Below are positions 1 to 7,809 of a stretch of 64,000 nucleotides of DNA, one piece after another. The stretch lies in NCBI GenBank assembly GCA_017307285.1, contig JAFKFI010000069.1, positions 35,683 through 99,682 of the forward strand. Reading direction: 5' to 3'. Origin of the DNA: Alphaproteobacteria bacterium (GTDB lineage Bacteria; Pseudomonadota; Alphaproteobacteria; Acetobacterales; Acetobacteraceae). Below the pieces are notes generated by a model, which saw nothing but the letters and a program-made list of their open reading frames with translations, was not told the DNA's origin and searched no databases. The position numbers and the translations under genes were made by a program. Position 1 is the stretch's first letter, and each line of letters begins with the position of its first letter.

Positions 1-431
1 TCCGCCGGAGACCGGCGGAGGCCGAGCGCGCCTGACGCCCCCGCCCCCTTCTCCAGGTCTCGCAGGATCGGACAGTCCGGCCGCTGGTCGCCGTGGCAGG
101 CTTCGGCAAGGGCGTCCAGCGCGTCGCACATCGCAGTCAACTCGGCGATCTTGGCGCGCAATTCTCGGACATGCTCGGTGGCGATCCGCTTGACCTCGCG
201 GCTCGGCCGTGCGCGATCCTGCCACAAGCTGACCAGCAGCTTGATCCGCTCCATCGACAGGCCGAATGCGCGGGCGCGGCGGATGAAGCGCAGCGTGTTC
301 ACGTCGGCTTGGTCGTAAACGCGATAGCCGGAATCGGTACGGCCCGGCGGCGGGACGAGGCCGGTGCTCTCGTAATAGCGCAGCATCTTTGCCGAGACGC
401 CCGAGGCCGCCGCCGCTTGCCCAATATTCAT
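1..431 (-). CDS. cueR: CueR-type MerR family copper-responsive regulator (3' end cut by window edge)
   Basis: Copper-sensing activator of the MerR family, 143 codons visible with no stop before the left edge. The N terminus MNIGQAAAASGVSAKMLRYY is the family's winged-helix DNA-binding domain, followed by the long dimerisation helix and a C-terminal metal loop with two cysteines seven residues apart (CHGDQRPDCPIL), the arrangement that binds Cu(I) in CueR. It is divergent from the copper ATPase gene that starts at 544, and a CueR-like promoter lies between them. A long open frame on the opposite strand here is only its antisense shadow. The start at 431 is preceded by GGAGGACGGC. Function is secure; the exact metal (Cu versus Ag/Au) is inferred from the loop. 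Confidence 0.93.
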   Translation of the reverse strand, partial: MNIGQAAAASGVSAKMLRYYESTGLVPPPGRTDSGYRVYDQADVNTLRFIRRARAFGLSMERIKLLVSLWQDRARPSREVKRIATEHVRELRAKIAELTAMCDALDALAEACHGDQRPDCPILRDLEKGAGASGALGLRRSPA

Positions 432-459
432 GCCGTCCTCCTTCCGCGCGTTTGCCCAC

Positions 460-495
460 TCTTGACCTTCCCATGATGGGAAGCTCCACATGGCT
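460..495 (+). promoter_or_regulatory. CueR-type operator/promoter of copA
   Basis: An inverted repeat (CTTCCC-ATGAT-GGGAAG, about 468-483) sits immediately after a TTGACC -35 hexamer (462-467). About 19 bp separate this from a poor -10 (about 487-492). A dyad placed inside an over-long spacer is the signature of MerR/CueR-activated promoters. The placement means transcription should begin near 498-502, so the in-frame ATG at 490 would fall inside the promoter and the copA start at 544 is preferred. Confidence 0.72.
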
Positions 496-543
496 TGCCA
501 AGGGAGCCGGCCGATCCGGCGACTCACGGAAGATCAGGCAACC

Positions 544-2760
544 ATGAACGAGCATTGCACCCAGCACGCGAACGTAGCCACCCATCACGGATGCTGCGGC
601 TCGCACGACCATGCGCCGAAGTCACCGGCTGCCGCCCGGCCGGATGCCATCTACACCTGCCCGATGCATCCCGAGGTGCGACAGATCGGCCCCGGCAGTT
701 GCCCGATCTGCGGCATGGCCCTCGAGCCGGTGGAGATCACCGCCGAGGCGCCGCCCAATCACGAACTGGCCGACATGACACGGCGGTTCTGGATCGGCCT
801 CGCGCTGACCGTGCCGGTGTTCGTGCTGGAGATGGGCAGCCACATTCCGGGTCTCGGTCTCCACGCACTGGTCCCGCCGCGCGTCTCGACTTGGGTGCAG
901 TTCGTGCTCGCAACGCCGGTGGTGCTGTGGGCCGGCTGGCCGTTCTTCCAGCGCGGCTGGGAGTCGCTGGCGCGGCGCAATCTCAACATGTTCACCCTGA
1001 TCGCGCTCGGTACCGGAGCCGCCTACCTCTACAGCGTGGCCGCCACCCTCGCCCCTGGCGTCTTCCCGGCGGGGTTCCGCGGCATGGGCGGGGCCGTCGC
1101 GGTGTATTTCGAGGCCGCCGCCGTCATCACGGTGCTGGTGCTGCTCGGGCAGGTGTTGGAATTGCGCGCACGCGACCAGACTGGCGGCGCCATCCGCGCC
1201 TTGCTCAACCTGGCGCCCAAGACCGCCCGCCGGCTCCGCGAGGACGGCGAGGACGAGGAGATCCCGCTCGCCGAAGTACGAGTGGGCGATCGGCTGCGCG
1301 TGCGGCCGGGCGACGGCGTGCCAGTAGACGGCACGGTGCTCGACGGGCGGGGCACGATCGACGAAAGCATGGTGACCGGCGAGTCGATGCCCGTGGCGAA
1401 GCAGCCCGGCGACACGCTGATCGGCGGCACGGTGAACGGCACCGGCGGGCTCACGATGCGCGCGGACAAGGTGGGCTCGGAAACCATGCTGGCGCGCATC
1501 GTCGCGATGGTGGCCGATGCGCAGCGCAGCCGGGCACCGATCCAGCGCATGGCCGACCGGGTGGCAGGTTATTTCGTCCCCGCCGTGGTCGGGGTCGCCG
1601 CGCTCGCCTTCATCGGCTGGGCGGTATGGGGACCGGCGCCAGCACTGGCCTATGCGCTGATCGCCGCCGTGTCGGTCGTCATCATCGCCTGCCCGTGTGC
1701 GCTCGGCCTCGCGACGCCGATGTCGATCATGGTCGGCGTGGGCAAGGGCGCCGGTGCCGGCGTGCTCATCAAGTCCGCCGAGGCGCTGGAGCGGATGGAA
1801 AAGGTGGATACGCTGGTTGTGGACAAGACCGGCACGTTGACCGAGGGCAAGCCCCGCGTCGTGGCGGTGGTGGTAACGGAAGGGATTGTGGAGGCCGATT
1901 TGCTGCGGCTCGCAGCGAGCCTGGAGCGGTCGAGCGAGCATCCCCTCGCCGACGCCATCGTCGCGGCAGCACGCGAGCGGGGCCTTTCATCGCAGGATAC
2001 GACCGAGTTCGCCTCGGTCACCGGCAAGGGCGTGACCGGCAGCGTTGGCGGCCAGCAGGTGGCGCTGGGCAACGCCAGCCTCATGGCGGACCTCGGTGTT
2101 GAATTGGGCGATCTCGCGGCGCGGGCCGAGGGATGGCGCCGGGATGGCGCGACGGCGCTGTTCGCAGCGGTGGACAGTAAGGCGGCCGGCATTGTCGCCG
2201 TCGCGGACCCGATCAAGCCCGGTGCGCCGGAAGCCCTCGACCGCCTGCGGGCAAGCGGTATCCACATCGTCATGCTGACAGGCGACAACCGGACCACGGC
2301 CGAGGCAGTCGCGCGCAAGCTCGGGATCGACGAGGTCGAGGCCGACGTGCTGCCCGAGGACAAGCATCGCGTCGTGCGCGAGCTGCGGGCCAGGGGGAAG
2401 GTCGTGGCAATGGCGGGCGACGGCGTGAACGATGCGCCTGCGCTCGCCGAGGCCGATATCGGCATCGCGATGGGCACCGGCACCGAGGTGGCAATCCAGA
2501 GCGCGGGCGTCACTTTGGTGAAAGGGGACCTCGCTGGCATCGCACGGGCGCGGACGCTGAGCCGGGCGACGATGCGTAATATCCGGCAGAACCTGACCTT
2601 CGCCTTCCTCTACAATACGCTCGGCATCCCGCTCGCCGCCGGCGTGCTGTATCCGGTGTTCGGACTGCTGCTGAGCCCAGTGGTTGCCGCGCTGGCAATG
2701 TCGCTGAGTTCGGTCTCGGTGATCGGCAACGCGCTGCGCCTGCGGGCAGTGCGGCTGTAA
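544..2760 (+). CDS. copA: Copper-exporting P1B-type ATPase CopA
   Basis: Inner-membrane Cu(I) efflux pump, 738 aa. The N terminus is His/Cys-rich and is followed by a small heavy-metal-binding domain (about residues 36-62: YTCPMHPEV ... SCPICGMAL) instead of the classical CxxC HMA domain. Then come the membrane helices, the TGES actuator motif (about 277), the CPC metal site [13 protein letters not shown] (about 383), DKTGTLTEG with the phosphorylated Asp (about 427), the SSEHPLA motif and [10 protein letters not shown] (about 626). CPC assigns it to the Cu+/Ag+ subgroup. The start at 544 is chosen because the upstream in-frame ATG lies in the CueR-type promoter. It is divergent from cueR and ends 10 bp from the convergent ROK kinase gene. 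Confidence 0.95.
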   Translation: MNEHCTQHANVATHHGCCGSHDHAPKSPAAARPDAIYTCPMHPEVRQIGPGSCPICGMALEPVEITAEAPPNHELADMTRRFWIGLALTVPVFVLEMGSHIPGLGLHALVPPRVSTWVQFVLATPVVLWAGWPFFQRGWESLARRNLNMFTLIALGTGAAYLYSVAATLAPGVFPAGFRGMGGAVAVYFEAAAVITVLVLLGQVLELRARDQTGGAIRALLNLAPKTARRLREDGEDEEIPLAEVRVGDRLRVRPGDGVPVDGTVLDGRGTIDESMVTGESMPVAKQPGDTLIGGTVNGTGGLTMRADKVGSETMLARIVAMVADAQRSRAPIQRMADRVAGYFVPAVVGVAALAFIGWAVWGPAPALAYALIAAVSVVIIACPCALGLATPMSIMVGVGKGAGAGVLIKSAEALERMEKVDTLVVDKTGTLTEGKPRVVAVVVTEGIVEADLLRLAASLERSSEHPLADAIVAAARERGLSSQDTTEFASVTGKGVTGSVGGQQVALGNASLMADLGVELGDLAARAEGWRRDGATALFAAVDSKAAGIVAVADPIKPGAPEALDRLRASGIHIVMLTGDNRTTAEAVARKLGIDEVEADVLPEDKHRVVRELRARGKVVAMAGDGVNDAPALAEADIGIAMGTGTEVAIQSAGVTLVKGDLAGIARARTLSRATMRNIRQNLTFAFLYNTLGIPLAAGVLYPVFGLLLSPVVAALAMSLSSVSVIGNALRLRAVRL

Positions 2761-2770
2761 GGGCGCCGAG

Positions 2771-3622
2771 TTACGGTCCGATCTCTTCGAGCTTCTTCTC
2801 CCACAGCCGCACGCCGCCGGTGATGCCGGCTTGGTTGGAGACGATCTGCACGCTCTTGGGCAGATGGAGATCGACGTGCTTGGCGTTGCCGCCGCCGATA
2901 TAGAGCGTGTCGAACGTCACCAGGGTCTCGAGTGCGGCGATTGCGCGCTCGACATGGCGGTTCCACTTCTTGCGGCCGATCCGCTCGAGCACCGCGTTGC
3001 CGAGATATTGGTCATACGTGCGCTTGCCGCGCGCGATGTGCTGGCCGAGCTCGATGTGCGGCGCGAGCCGGCCCTCGTCGAAGAGCGCGAAGCCGAAGCC
3101 GGTGCCGAGTGTGATGACGCATTCGAGGCCGGTGTTGGTGATGACGCCGAGACCCTGTACCGAGGCGTCGTTGAGCAGCCGCACCGGCCGCCCGAGGCGG
3201 CGCGCCAACTCCTGCGCCAGCGGGAAGCCGTGCCAAGCCTGGGTGCCGAGATTGGGCGCGGTGTAGACACGGCCGTGGCGGACCACGCCAGGGAAACCCA
3301 TGCTCACACGGTCGAAGGCGCCGAGCGGGCCGATGATGCCGATGAGCCCGGCGATCACCGCTTCGGGCGTCGCCTGGTCTGGGGTGTTGATCCGAGATGG
3401 TCCCGCCACGAACACCGCCGCCGTGTTGAGCACGCCCGCCTTCAGGTGCGTGCCTCCGACATCGATGGCCAGGGTGAGCGGGTCGTCCGGTTTGGCTGCC
3501 ACGCCGGCCACAATCGGCGTCGGCGGAGGAAGTTCCCCGGCGCCATCCAGGCCGCCCTCCGGCGCCGAGGTTGGCACCGCCGTGTCGGGGAAGCCGCCGG
3601 GCTTGGCGGCGTCCTTCTTCAT
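2771..3622 (-). CDS. ROK-family sugar kinase, polyphosphate glucokinase-like
   Basis: Cytoplasmic sugar kinase of 283 aa. The phosphate motif DVGGTHLKAGV opens the ASKHA fold, GFPGVV follows, and ITLGTGFG is the second phosphate motif. The C-terminal half (GRKKWNRHVERAI, then YIGGGNAK and SNQAGITGG) resembles bacterial polyphosphate glucokinases (PpgK) more than zinc-containing ROK repressors: it lacks the CxCGxxGC zinc motif and any DNA-binding domain. Residues 1-50 are a Pro/Ala-rich tail before the kinase fold. The start at 3622 has GAGGG upstream; a longer in-frame start at 3706 would overlap the MarR gene. Whether it uses polyphosphate or ATP, and which sugar, cannot be told. Confidence 0.83.
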   Translation of the reverse strand: MKKDAAKPGGFPDTAVPTSAPEGGLDGAGELPPPTPIVAGVAAKPDDPLTLAIDVGGTHLKAGVLNTAAVFVAGPSRINTPDQATPEAVIAGLIGIIGPLGAFDRVSMGFPGVVRHGRVYTAPNLGTQAWHGFPLAQELARRLGRPVRLLNDASVQGLGVITNTGLECVITLGTGFGFALFDEGRLAPHIELGQHIARGKRTYDQYLGNAVLERIGRKKWNRHVERAIAALETLVTFDTLYIGGGNAKHVDLHLPKSVQIVSNQAGITGGVRLWEKKLEEIGP

Positions 3623-3659
3623 CGCGACGGCACCCTCGGTTTGAGCTCGACGGCGGCTT

Positions 3660-4052
3660 TCAGATGGCACGCAGTTCCCCTCGGGTTCCGGTCGCGCCGA
3701 CGACATGGCGCGCTTGGGCGGCGGCTTCCTTCACGATGCCGCGCAGCTCCCGAAGGAAGCCAAGGCCGGTCTGGGTTCGTTGCACCAGGATGCTGCGGCG
3801 GTCCAGCGGATCGTCCTTGCGGCGGACCAGGTCGAACTCGACCAGGCGATCGAGCGCACGGGTGACGGCGGGCTTGGAGATGTTGAGCTTGGCGGCGAGG
3901 CCGCGCACGGTCTGCGCCTCGCTTTCGAGATAGCAGATGAGAAAGGTAGCCAGCTGGCGCGCAGTGAGATCAGGCCCCTCGCGCCGGACCAGCTCGGTGA
4001 TGGAATGGCGGAGCATCCCGAGCAGCTGTTCGTTGGATTCAGAAGCGGCCAT
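3660..4052 (-). CDS. MarR family transcriptional regulator
   Basis: A 130-aa winged-helix regulator. LTARQLATFLICYLE leads into the helix-turn-helix AAKLNISKPAVTRALDRL (about residues 55-73) and the wing DPLDRRSILVQ, all standard for MarR. The gene lies 37 bp upstream of the ROK kinase on the same strand, so the pair is probably cotranscribed. A tandem 13-bp direct repeat sits in its upstream region and may be its operator. The ligand is unknown. Confidence 0.88.
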   Translation of the reverse strand: MAASESNEQLLGMLRHSITELVRREGPDLTARQLATFLICYLESEAQTVRGLAAKLNISKPAVTRALDRLVEFDLVRRKDDPLDRRSILVQRTQTGLGFLRELRGIVKEAAAQARHVVGATGTRGELRAI

Positions 4053-4146
4053 GTTGGGTTCTCCATTTCCCCGGGGCGACCAGCCGTCGCCGTGCGGGCC
4101 CCGAAACTAACCGAACTCGTTGCCGACCACAATCTATTTCGCCGTC

Positions 4147-4173
4147 TGGTTGATAACGGGTGGTTGATAACGG
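4147..4173. repeat. Tandem 13-bp direct repeat upstream of the MarR gene
   Basis: TGGTTGATAACGG occurs at 4147-4159 and again, identical, at 4161-4173, one base apart. The pair is AT-richer than its surroundings and lies about 95-120 bp upstream of the MarR start, between MarR and NIPSNAP. The position suggests a regulator-binding or promoter element; nothing in the sequence proves which protein binds. Confidence 0.5.
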
Positions 4174-4204
4174 CTACGAATCGGTGTCGGGTGCCCGAGT
4201 TGGT

Positions 4205-4528
4205 CTACCGGGCGATCGGCGCGAAAGCGGCCGGGGTCATCAACTTGTTCTCCTGCTTGATGAGCGCGCCGAGCTCGCCGCTCTTTTGCAGGTAGGTCTG
4301 CCATTCCGGATCGGCCATCATTGCGGCGCGACGCGTGGCACGGTCGGCGGCGTCCTGGTAGGCCCAAATATGGACATAGGTGTTCAGCTCGCCCGATTCG
4401 GTCACGAGATAGGCGAACGGTTTCCCGAGATGGCGCTGCTGCGGCTTGAGGCCGAATTCCTCGTATAGCTTCAAGTGCTTGGCCATAGTACCCGGCTTCA
4501 GCGTGTAGGTGCGGTGGTCCAGCAGCAT
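4205..4528 (-). CDS. NIPSNAP family protein
   Basis: A 107-aa protein of the NIPSNAP (dimeric alpha-beta barrel) family. MLLDHRTYTLKPGTM at the N terminus, YVHIWAYQDAADRATRRAAM in the middle and DPEWQTYL are typical family positions. The molecular function of bacterial NIPSNAPs is not established. The start at 4528 is set by GAGGGG about 9 nt upstream; a much longer open frame continues upstream but is antisense-like low-quality sequence overlapping chrA. It lies 71 bp downstream of chrA on the same strand and may share its transcript. Confidence 0.87.
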   Translation of the reverse strand: MLLDHRTYTLKPGTMAKHLKLYEEFGLKPQQRHLGKPFAYLVTESGELNTYVHIWAYQDAADRATRRAAMMADPEWQTYLQKSGELGALIKQENKLMTPAAFAPIAR

Positions 4529-4599
4529 GAGTTCGGTTCCCCTCGACTGACCCGTCGCGCGTTCGCGACGGTGCAGTTGAGCACGGAAAGCGGCGAGCG

Positions 4600-5799
4600 T
4601 CAGCCCAGCAGGGCGCCCCAGGCGGCGCCTCCCAGCACAGCGAGCCAAGGCGCCACACGCCACGCGGTGAGCAGGACGAACGCGGTCAGCGCGAGTGCGA
4701 AGTCCGCCGGGCGCAGGATCGCGCTGGTCCACACCGGCATGTAGAGCGCGGCAAGCAGCAGCCCGACCACAGCGGCGTTGACCCCGCGCAAGGCACCGCG
4801 GATCGCGGCACGACGGCGCAGCGCGTCCCAGAACGGCAGCGCACCGAGCAACAGCAAGAAGGATGGCAGATAGATCGCGATGACGCAGATGAGGCCGCCG
4901 AGCCAGCCCGACGGTGCCTGCCGCATCACCGCACCGAGAAACGCGGCGAAAGTGGAGAGCGGTCCCGGAAGCGCCTGTGCGGCGCCGTACCCGGCGAGGA
5001 ACAGGTCGTTCGGCACCCAGCCCGGGGGCACCACGGCGCGTTGCAACAGCGGCAGGATGACGTGGCCGCCGCCGAACACCAACGCGCCGGCCCGGTAGAA
5101 CCCGCTGACCAGGGCCGCGACATGGTTGCCCGTCGCTGCGGCGAGCGCCGGCAAGCCGAACAGCAGCACGAAAAACGCGGCGAGCGACGAAAGCGCGAGG
5201 CCCCGCGGGATGCGCAAGGTGAGCGCGACGTGCTCGGGCGCCGTCTCGGCTGGCAGCAGCAGGCGTCCAGCGATCGCGCCGAGTACGATCGCGCCGATCT
5301 GCCCGGCGGCACTCGGCACCAGCAGCGCGATTAGCGCCGCGGCGAGGGCGAGGGTGACGCGTGGGCGGTCGGGGCAGAGCGTGCGCGCCATGCTCCACAC
5401 TGCACCCGCGACCACGGCGACCGCGACGATCTTGAGCCCATGCAGCCATCCCGCCTGACCCGGATCGCCGAGCGCGGCAAGCCCGTACGCAAAGCCGACC
5501 ATCAGTAGGGCGGACGGCAAGGTGAAGCCGAGCCAGGCCGCCGCCCCACCCGACAGGCCGCCGCGCGTCATGCCGATGGTGATGCCCACCTGGCTGCTGG
5601 CTGGGCCGGGGAGGAATTGGCAGAGGGCCACGATGTCGGCGAAAGCGGCCTCGCTGAGCCAGCCTCTTCGCTCGACGAACTCGGCGCGAAAATAGCCGAG
5701 ATGCGCCACGGGACCGCCGAAGCTGGTGCAGCCGAGGCGAAGGAAAATCAGGAAGGTTTCAAGCGGAACGGCTGTACACCCCTGCTCGTCCGGCCACAC
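4600..5799 (-). CDS. chrA: Chromate transporter family protein (ChrA, long two-domain form)
   Basis: Membrane protein of 399 aa with two homologous CHR domains. The first contains LGCTSFGGPVAHLGYF and FLPGPASSQVGITIG (about residues 22-77); the second contains FGGGHVILPLLQ and GYGAAQALPGPLSTFAAFLG. The paired FGG and PGP motifs define the ChrA/CHR family, which exports chromate or related oxyanions. Translation starts at GTG 5799 and overlaps the preceding small gene by 41 bp. It is the third gene of an apparent NRAMP-like/small membrane protein/ChrA operon. Substrate is inferred from family only. Confidence 0.9.
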   Translation of the reverse strand: MWPDEQGCTAVPLETFLIFLRLGCTSFGGPVAHLGYFRAEFVERRGWLSEAAFADIVALCQFLPGPASSQVGITIGMTRGGLSGGAAAWLGFTLPSALLMVGFAYGLAALGDPGQAGWLHGLKIVAVAVVAGAVWSMARTLCPDRPRVTLALAAALIALLVPSAAGQIGAIVLGAIAGRLLLPAETAPEHVALTLRIPRGLALSSLAAFFVLLFGLPALAAATGNHVAALVSGFYRAGALVFGGGHVILPLLQRAVVPPGWVPNDLFLAGYGAAQALPGPLSTFAAFLGAVMRQAPSGWLGGLICVIAIYLPSFLLLLGALPFWDALRRRAAIRGALRGVNAAVVGLLLAALYMPVWTSAILRPADFALALTAFVLLTAWRVAPWLAVLGGAAWGALLG

Positions 5800-6010
5800 C
5801 CGTGAGCGACAGCAGCCGCCAGGCGATCAGCCCAAGGATCAGCGCGAGATGCGCCTGCAGCGAAAGCAGTGCGAGCTTGAGCGGGCGGGTGAGTGGCATC
5901 CGGCCGAGATCGGCGCGGAACAGCTTTTCCTCCGGCGCATCGTCGAGCGGATGGATCACCGTCACGGCAGGAGCGCAGATGAGGGTCGGGTCGAACACGG
6001 CATCGGACAT
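5759..6010 (-). CDS. Small predicted single-pass membrane protein
   Basis: An 83-aa protein of no recognised family. Residues about 40-70 (PLKLALLSLQAHLALILGLI) form one or two hydrophobic segments after a soluble N terminus. It starts 12 bp after the NRAMP-like stop and its 3' end overlaps the chrA start, so the three genes are probably cotranscribed and coupled. It may be an accessory subunit of one of the two transporters. Real coding is supported by its tight packing rather than homology. Confidence 0.55.
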   Translation of the reverse strand: MSDAVFDPTLICAPAVTVIHPLDDAPEEKLFRADLGRMPLTRPLKLALLSLQAHLALILGLIAWRLLSLTGVAGRAGVYSRSA

Positions 6011-6022
6011 CGCCTTGCTCCG

Positions 6023-7384
6023 TCAGGCCAGGGAAGAAAACGCGCCGGGCAGCAGGACCTGCATGGCGAGCATCAGCGAGAGAGTGAACAGCAGGGCGAT
6101 CACTATCCAGTTCGCCCGGTTGTTCCAGGGCCGGTTGGTGAAGCGCGGACCGAGCATCGCGCGGTCATTCAACAGCAGCTGCAGGAACACCAGCGAGGAG
6201 GGCAGCATCACGCCGGACAGCACCTGCACGCCGATGATGATGCTCTGCAGCGGCGCGCCGGGAATCAGCACCAGCCCGGCGGCGAGCGCCACCGAGGCGG
6301 CGTAGATTGCGTGGAACGCCGGCGCCTCGCTGATGCGCGACTGCAAGGTGATGCGCCAGCCCATCACCTCGCCACAGGCCCAGGCCGAGGACAGCGAGAT
6401 CGCGGTGGCGCCGAGCAGGGCGGCGTTGACCATCATCAGCAAGATCAGCGTGCGTCCGACATGGCCGATCGTGGGCAGGAGCGCCTCGGCCATCTGGGCG
6501 GGATCGGCGTAGGTGCCGCCCTGCCGCCAGAGTGCGTCGCCCACCAGCATCATGCAGCCGGCGAACACCACGACGGCGATGGCGCCGACGAAGGTGTCGA
6601 TCCGAGCCAGGCGCAAATCGGCGAAGCGCAGCCGCTTGTCGGCGACACAGCTCTGCTGGAAGAACAGCTGCCAGGGTGCCACGGTGGTGCCGACCAGGGC
6701 GAGGGCGATGAACACGAACTCCCCGGTCACGCCGCCTGCCGGCACGCTCGGCCGCGCAATGCCACGGAGGATGTCGGCGGCGCTGGGACCGGCCTGCCAG
6801 GCGAGGAGCAGCCAGGCGAGATTGAGGCCGCACAGAGCAAGGGTCATGCGCTCCCACCGCCGATAACTGCCGGTGCCGACCAACACTACGAGACCGACCG
6901 CAGCGAGCGGTACCGCGAGTTCGGGCGCGATGCCAAGTGGCCGGGCGGCCAGCGCGACGGCCGCGAATTCCGTCACCAGCGTCGCGAAGTTCAGCACGAT
7001 GAGATCGACCAGCGAGAAGCGGCCCCAGAACCGGCCGAAGCGCTGGTAAATCAGCGCGGCGAGGCCCTGGCCGGTGACGATCCCGAGCCGCGCGACCATC
7101 TCCTGGACGAGATAGGTGACGGGCAACAGCAGCGCGAGAATCCACAGCAGCGACGTCCCGAACTGTGCGCCAGCCTGGGTGTAGGTCGAGACCGCGCCAG
7201 CGTCGTTATCGGCCACCATCACGATCAGCCCTGGCCCCGCGACCGCGAGGAAACGCAAGGCACCCAGCCGCAAACGGCGGCCGGATCTGCTCGCGGGGAC
7301 GGCAATGGCTGCTTCCCCGGTTGCCGCGCCGGTCACGACAACGGGAGAAGCGGCATCCGAGGGGGAGTTTGTCGCGAACTCCAT
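6023..7384 (-). CDS. NRAMP-family divalent metal transporter with atypical metal site
   Basis: Polytopic inner-membrane transporter, 453 aa, of the NRAMP/LeuT fold. TM1 reads GPGLIVMVADNDAG where classical Mn/Fe NRAMPs have DPGN. TM6 reads TVAPWQLFFQQS where they have the Met-Pro-His motif. Loss of the soft-metal methionine and replacement of DPGN by DNDAG is the pattern described for NRAMP-related Mg2+ transporters, so Mg2+ or a broader cation range is more likely than pure Mn2+/Fe2+; this is inference. Residues 1-40 are a cytosolic Ala-rich tail. The leader carries strong RNA hairpins (7392-7496). Confidence 0.86.
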   Translation of the reverse strand: MEFATNSPSDAASPVVVTGAATGEAAIAVPASRSGRRLRLGALRFLAVAGPGLIVMVADNDAGAVSTYTQAGAQFGTSLLWILALLLPVTYLVQEMVARLGIVTGQGLAALIYQRFGRFWGRFSLVDLIVLNFATLVTEFAAVALAARPLGIAPELAVPLAAVGLVVLVGTGSYRRWERMTLALCGLNLAWLLLAWQAGPSAADILRGIARPSVPAGGVTGEFVFIALALVGTTVAPWQLFFQQSCVADKRLRFADLRLARIDTFVGAIAVVVFAGCMMLVGDALWRQGGTYADPAQMAEALLPTIGHVGRTLILLMMVNAALLGATAISLSSAWACGEVMGWRITLQSRISEAPAFHAIYAASVALAAGLVLIPGAPLQSIIIGVQVLSGVMLPSSLVFLQLLLNDRAMLGPRFTNRPWNNRANWIVIALLFTLSLMLAMQVLLPGAFSSLA

Positions 7385-7391
7385 CCGTCAT

Positions 7392-7496
7392 CCTCGTCCG
7401 TCGGACCGGACGAGGGGGGCGGTTGGGGCCTCCTGCTACGTCCGGCCCTGTGTCACGCCTGATCCGGACCGCGTGGTCCGGCAGCGACTAGGGCCG
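7392..7496 (-). promoter_or_regulatory. Structured 5' leader of the NRAMP-like gene (possible cis-regulatory RNA)
   Basis: Three nested or adjacent perfect stems lie within about 110 nt of the start codon. A 9-bp stem (7392-7400 with 7407-7415, 6-nt loop) is 7 nt before the ATG. A 7-bp hairpin with a 4-nt loop (7464-7470 with 7475-7481) lies upstream. A 7-bp outer stem (7443-7449 with 7490-7496) encloses that hairpin. The layout resembles a riboswitch aptamer followed by an expression-platform hairpin. It does not match the yybP-ykoY or M-box consensus as I know them. Regulation by metal is only inferred from the gene downstream. Confidence 0.45.
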
Positions 7497-7753
7497 TCAT
7501 CCATCAAATCGGTTCCATTCTGGTGGGCAGTTGCACGGGACCCGCCGCGCGGAAAGCAAGACCCGCCACGATCGCGGTGGTTGCGAGTCGGGCTCAATTC
7601 TCGGTCCTTGCGGCACCCCGTGGAAGACCCACCGCTGCGGTCTAGCGTTTCGTTAGAGGCGCATCAAGAGTCGCGCGATGCAACCGGAAAGCATCGGTGC
7701 TGACATGATCTCTGCTTGCTCGGCCGCTCTTGCGCCGAGCTCGCAGAAGCAAC

Positions 7754-7784
7754 GAAAAAGGCGGCGGAGCGAACCCCGCCGCCT
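7754..7784 (-). terminator. Rho-independent terminator of the porin gene
   Basis: On the minus strand, AAGGCGGCGG pairs perfectly with CCGCCGCCTT, extended by a G-U and a G-C pair around a UUCG tetraloop, and is followed at once by a run of five T. It begins 26 bp after the porin stop codon. Confidence 0.92.
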
Positions 7785-7809
7785 TGCCGGCCGAGACCGG
7801 TGATCGGGA

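Larger units (their letters stand above)
7385..7809. other. Non-coding interval between the porin and the NRAMP-like gene
   Basis: About 425 bp without a convincing gene. It holds the porin's Rho-independent terminator at its right end (7754-7784) and the structured NRAMP leader at its left end (7392-7496). The central part, about 7500-7750, shows no coding signal or recognised motif and presumably contains the promoter of the NRAMP operon. Confidence 0.6.

Noticed and set aside
93..476. Plus-strand frame of 127 codons
   Set aside because: Antisense shadow of the CueR gene: the minus strand reads a full MerR-type domain and metal loop across the same bases, and this frame has no family features.
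5726..7462. 578-codon plus-strand frame over the NRAMP-like gene
   Set aside because: Gln/Glu/His/Arg-rich composition typical of the antisense of a hydrophobic membrane gene, and it also runs through the leader hairpins; the minus strand is a clear NRAMP protein.
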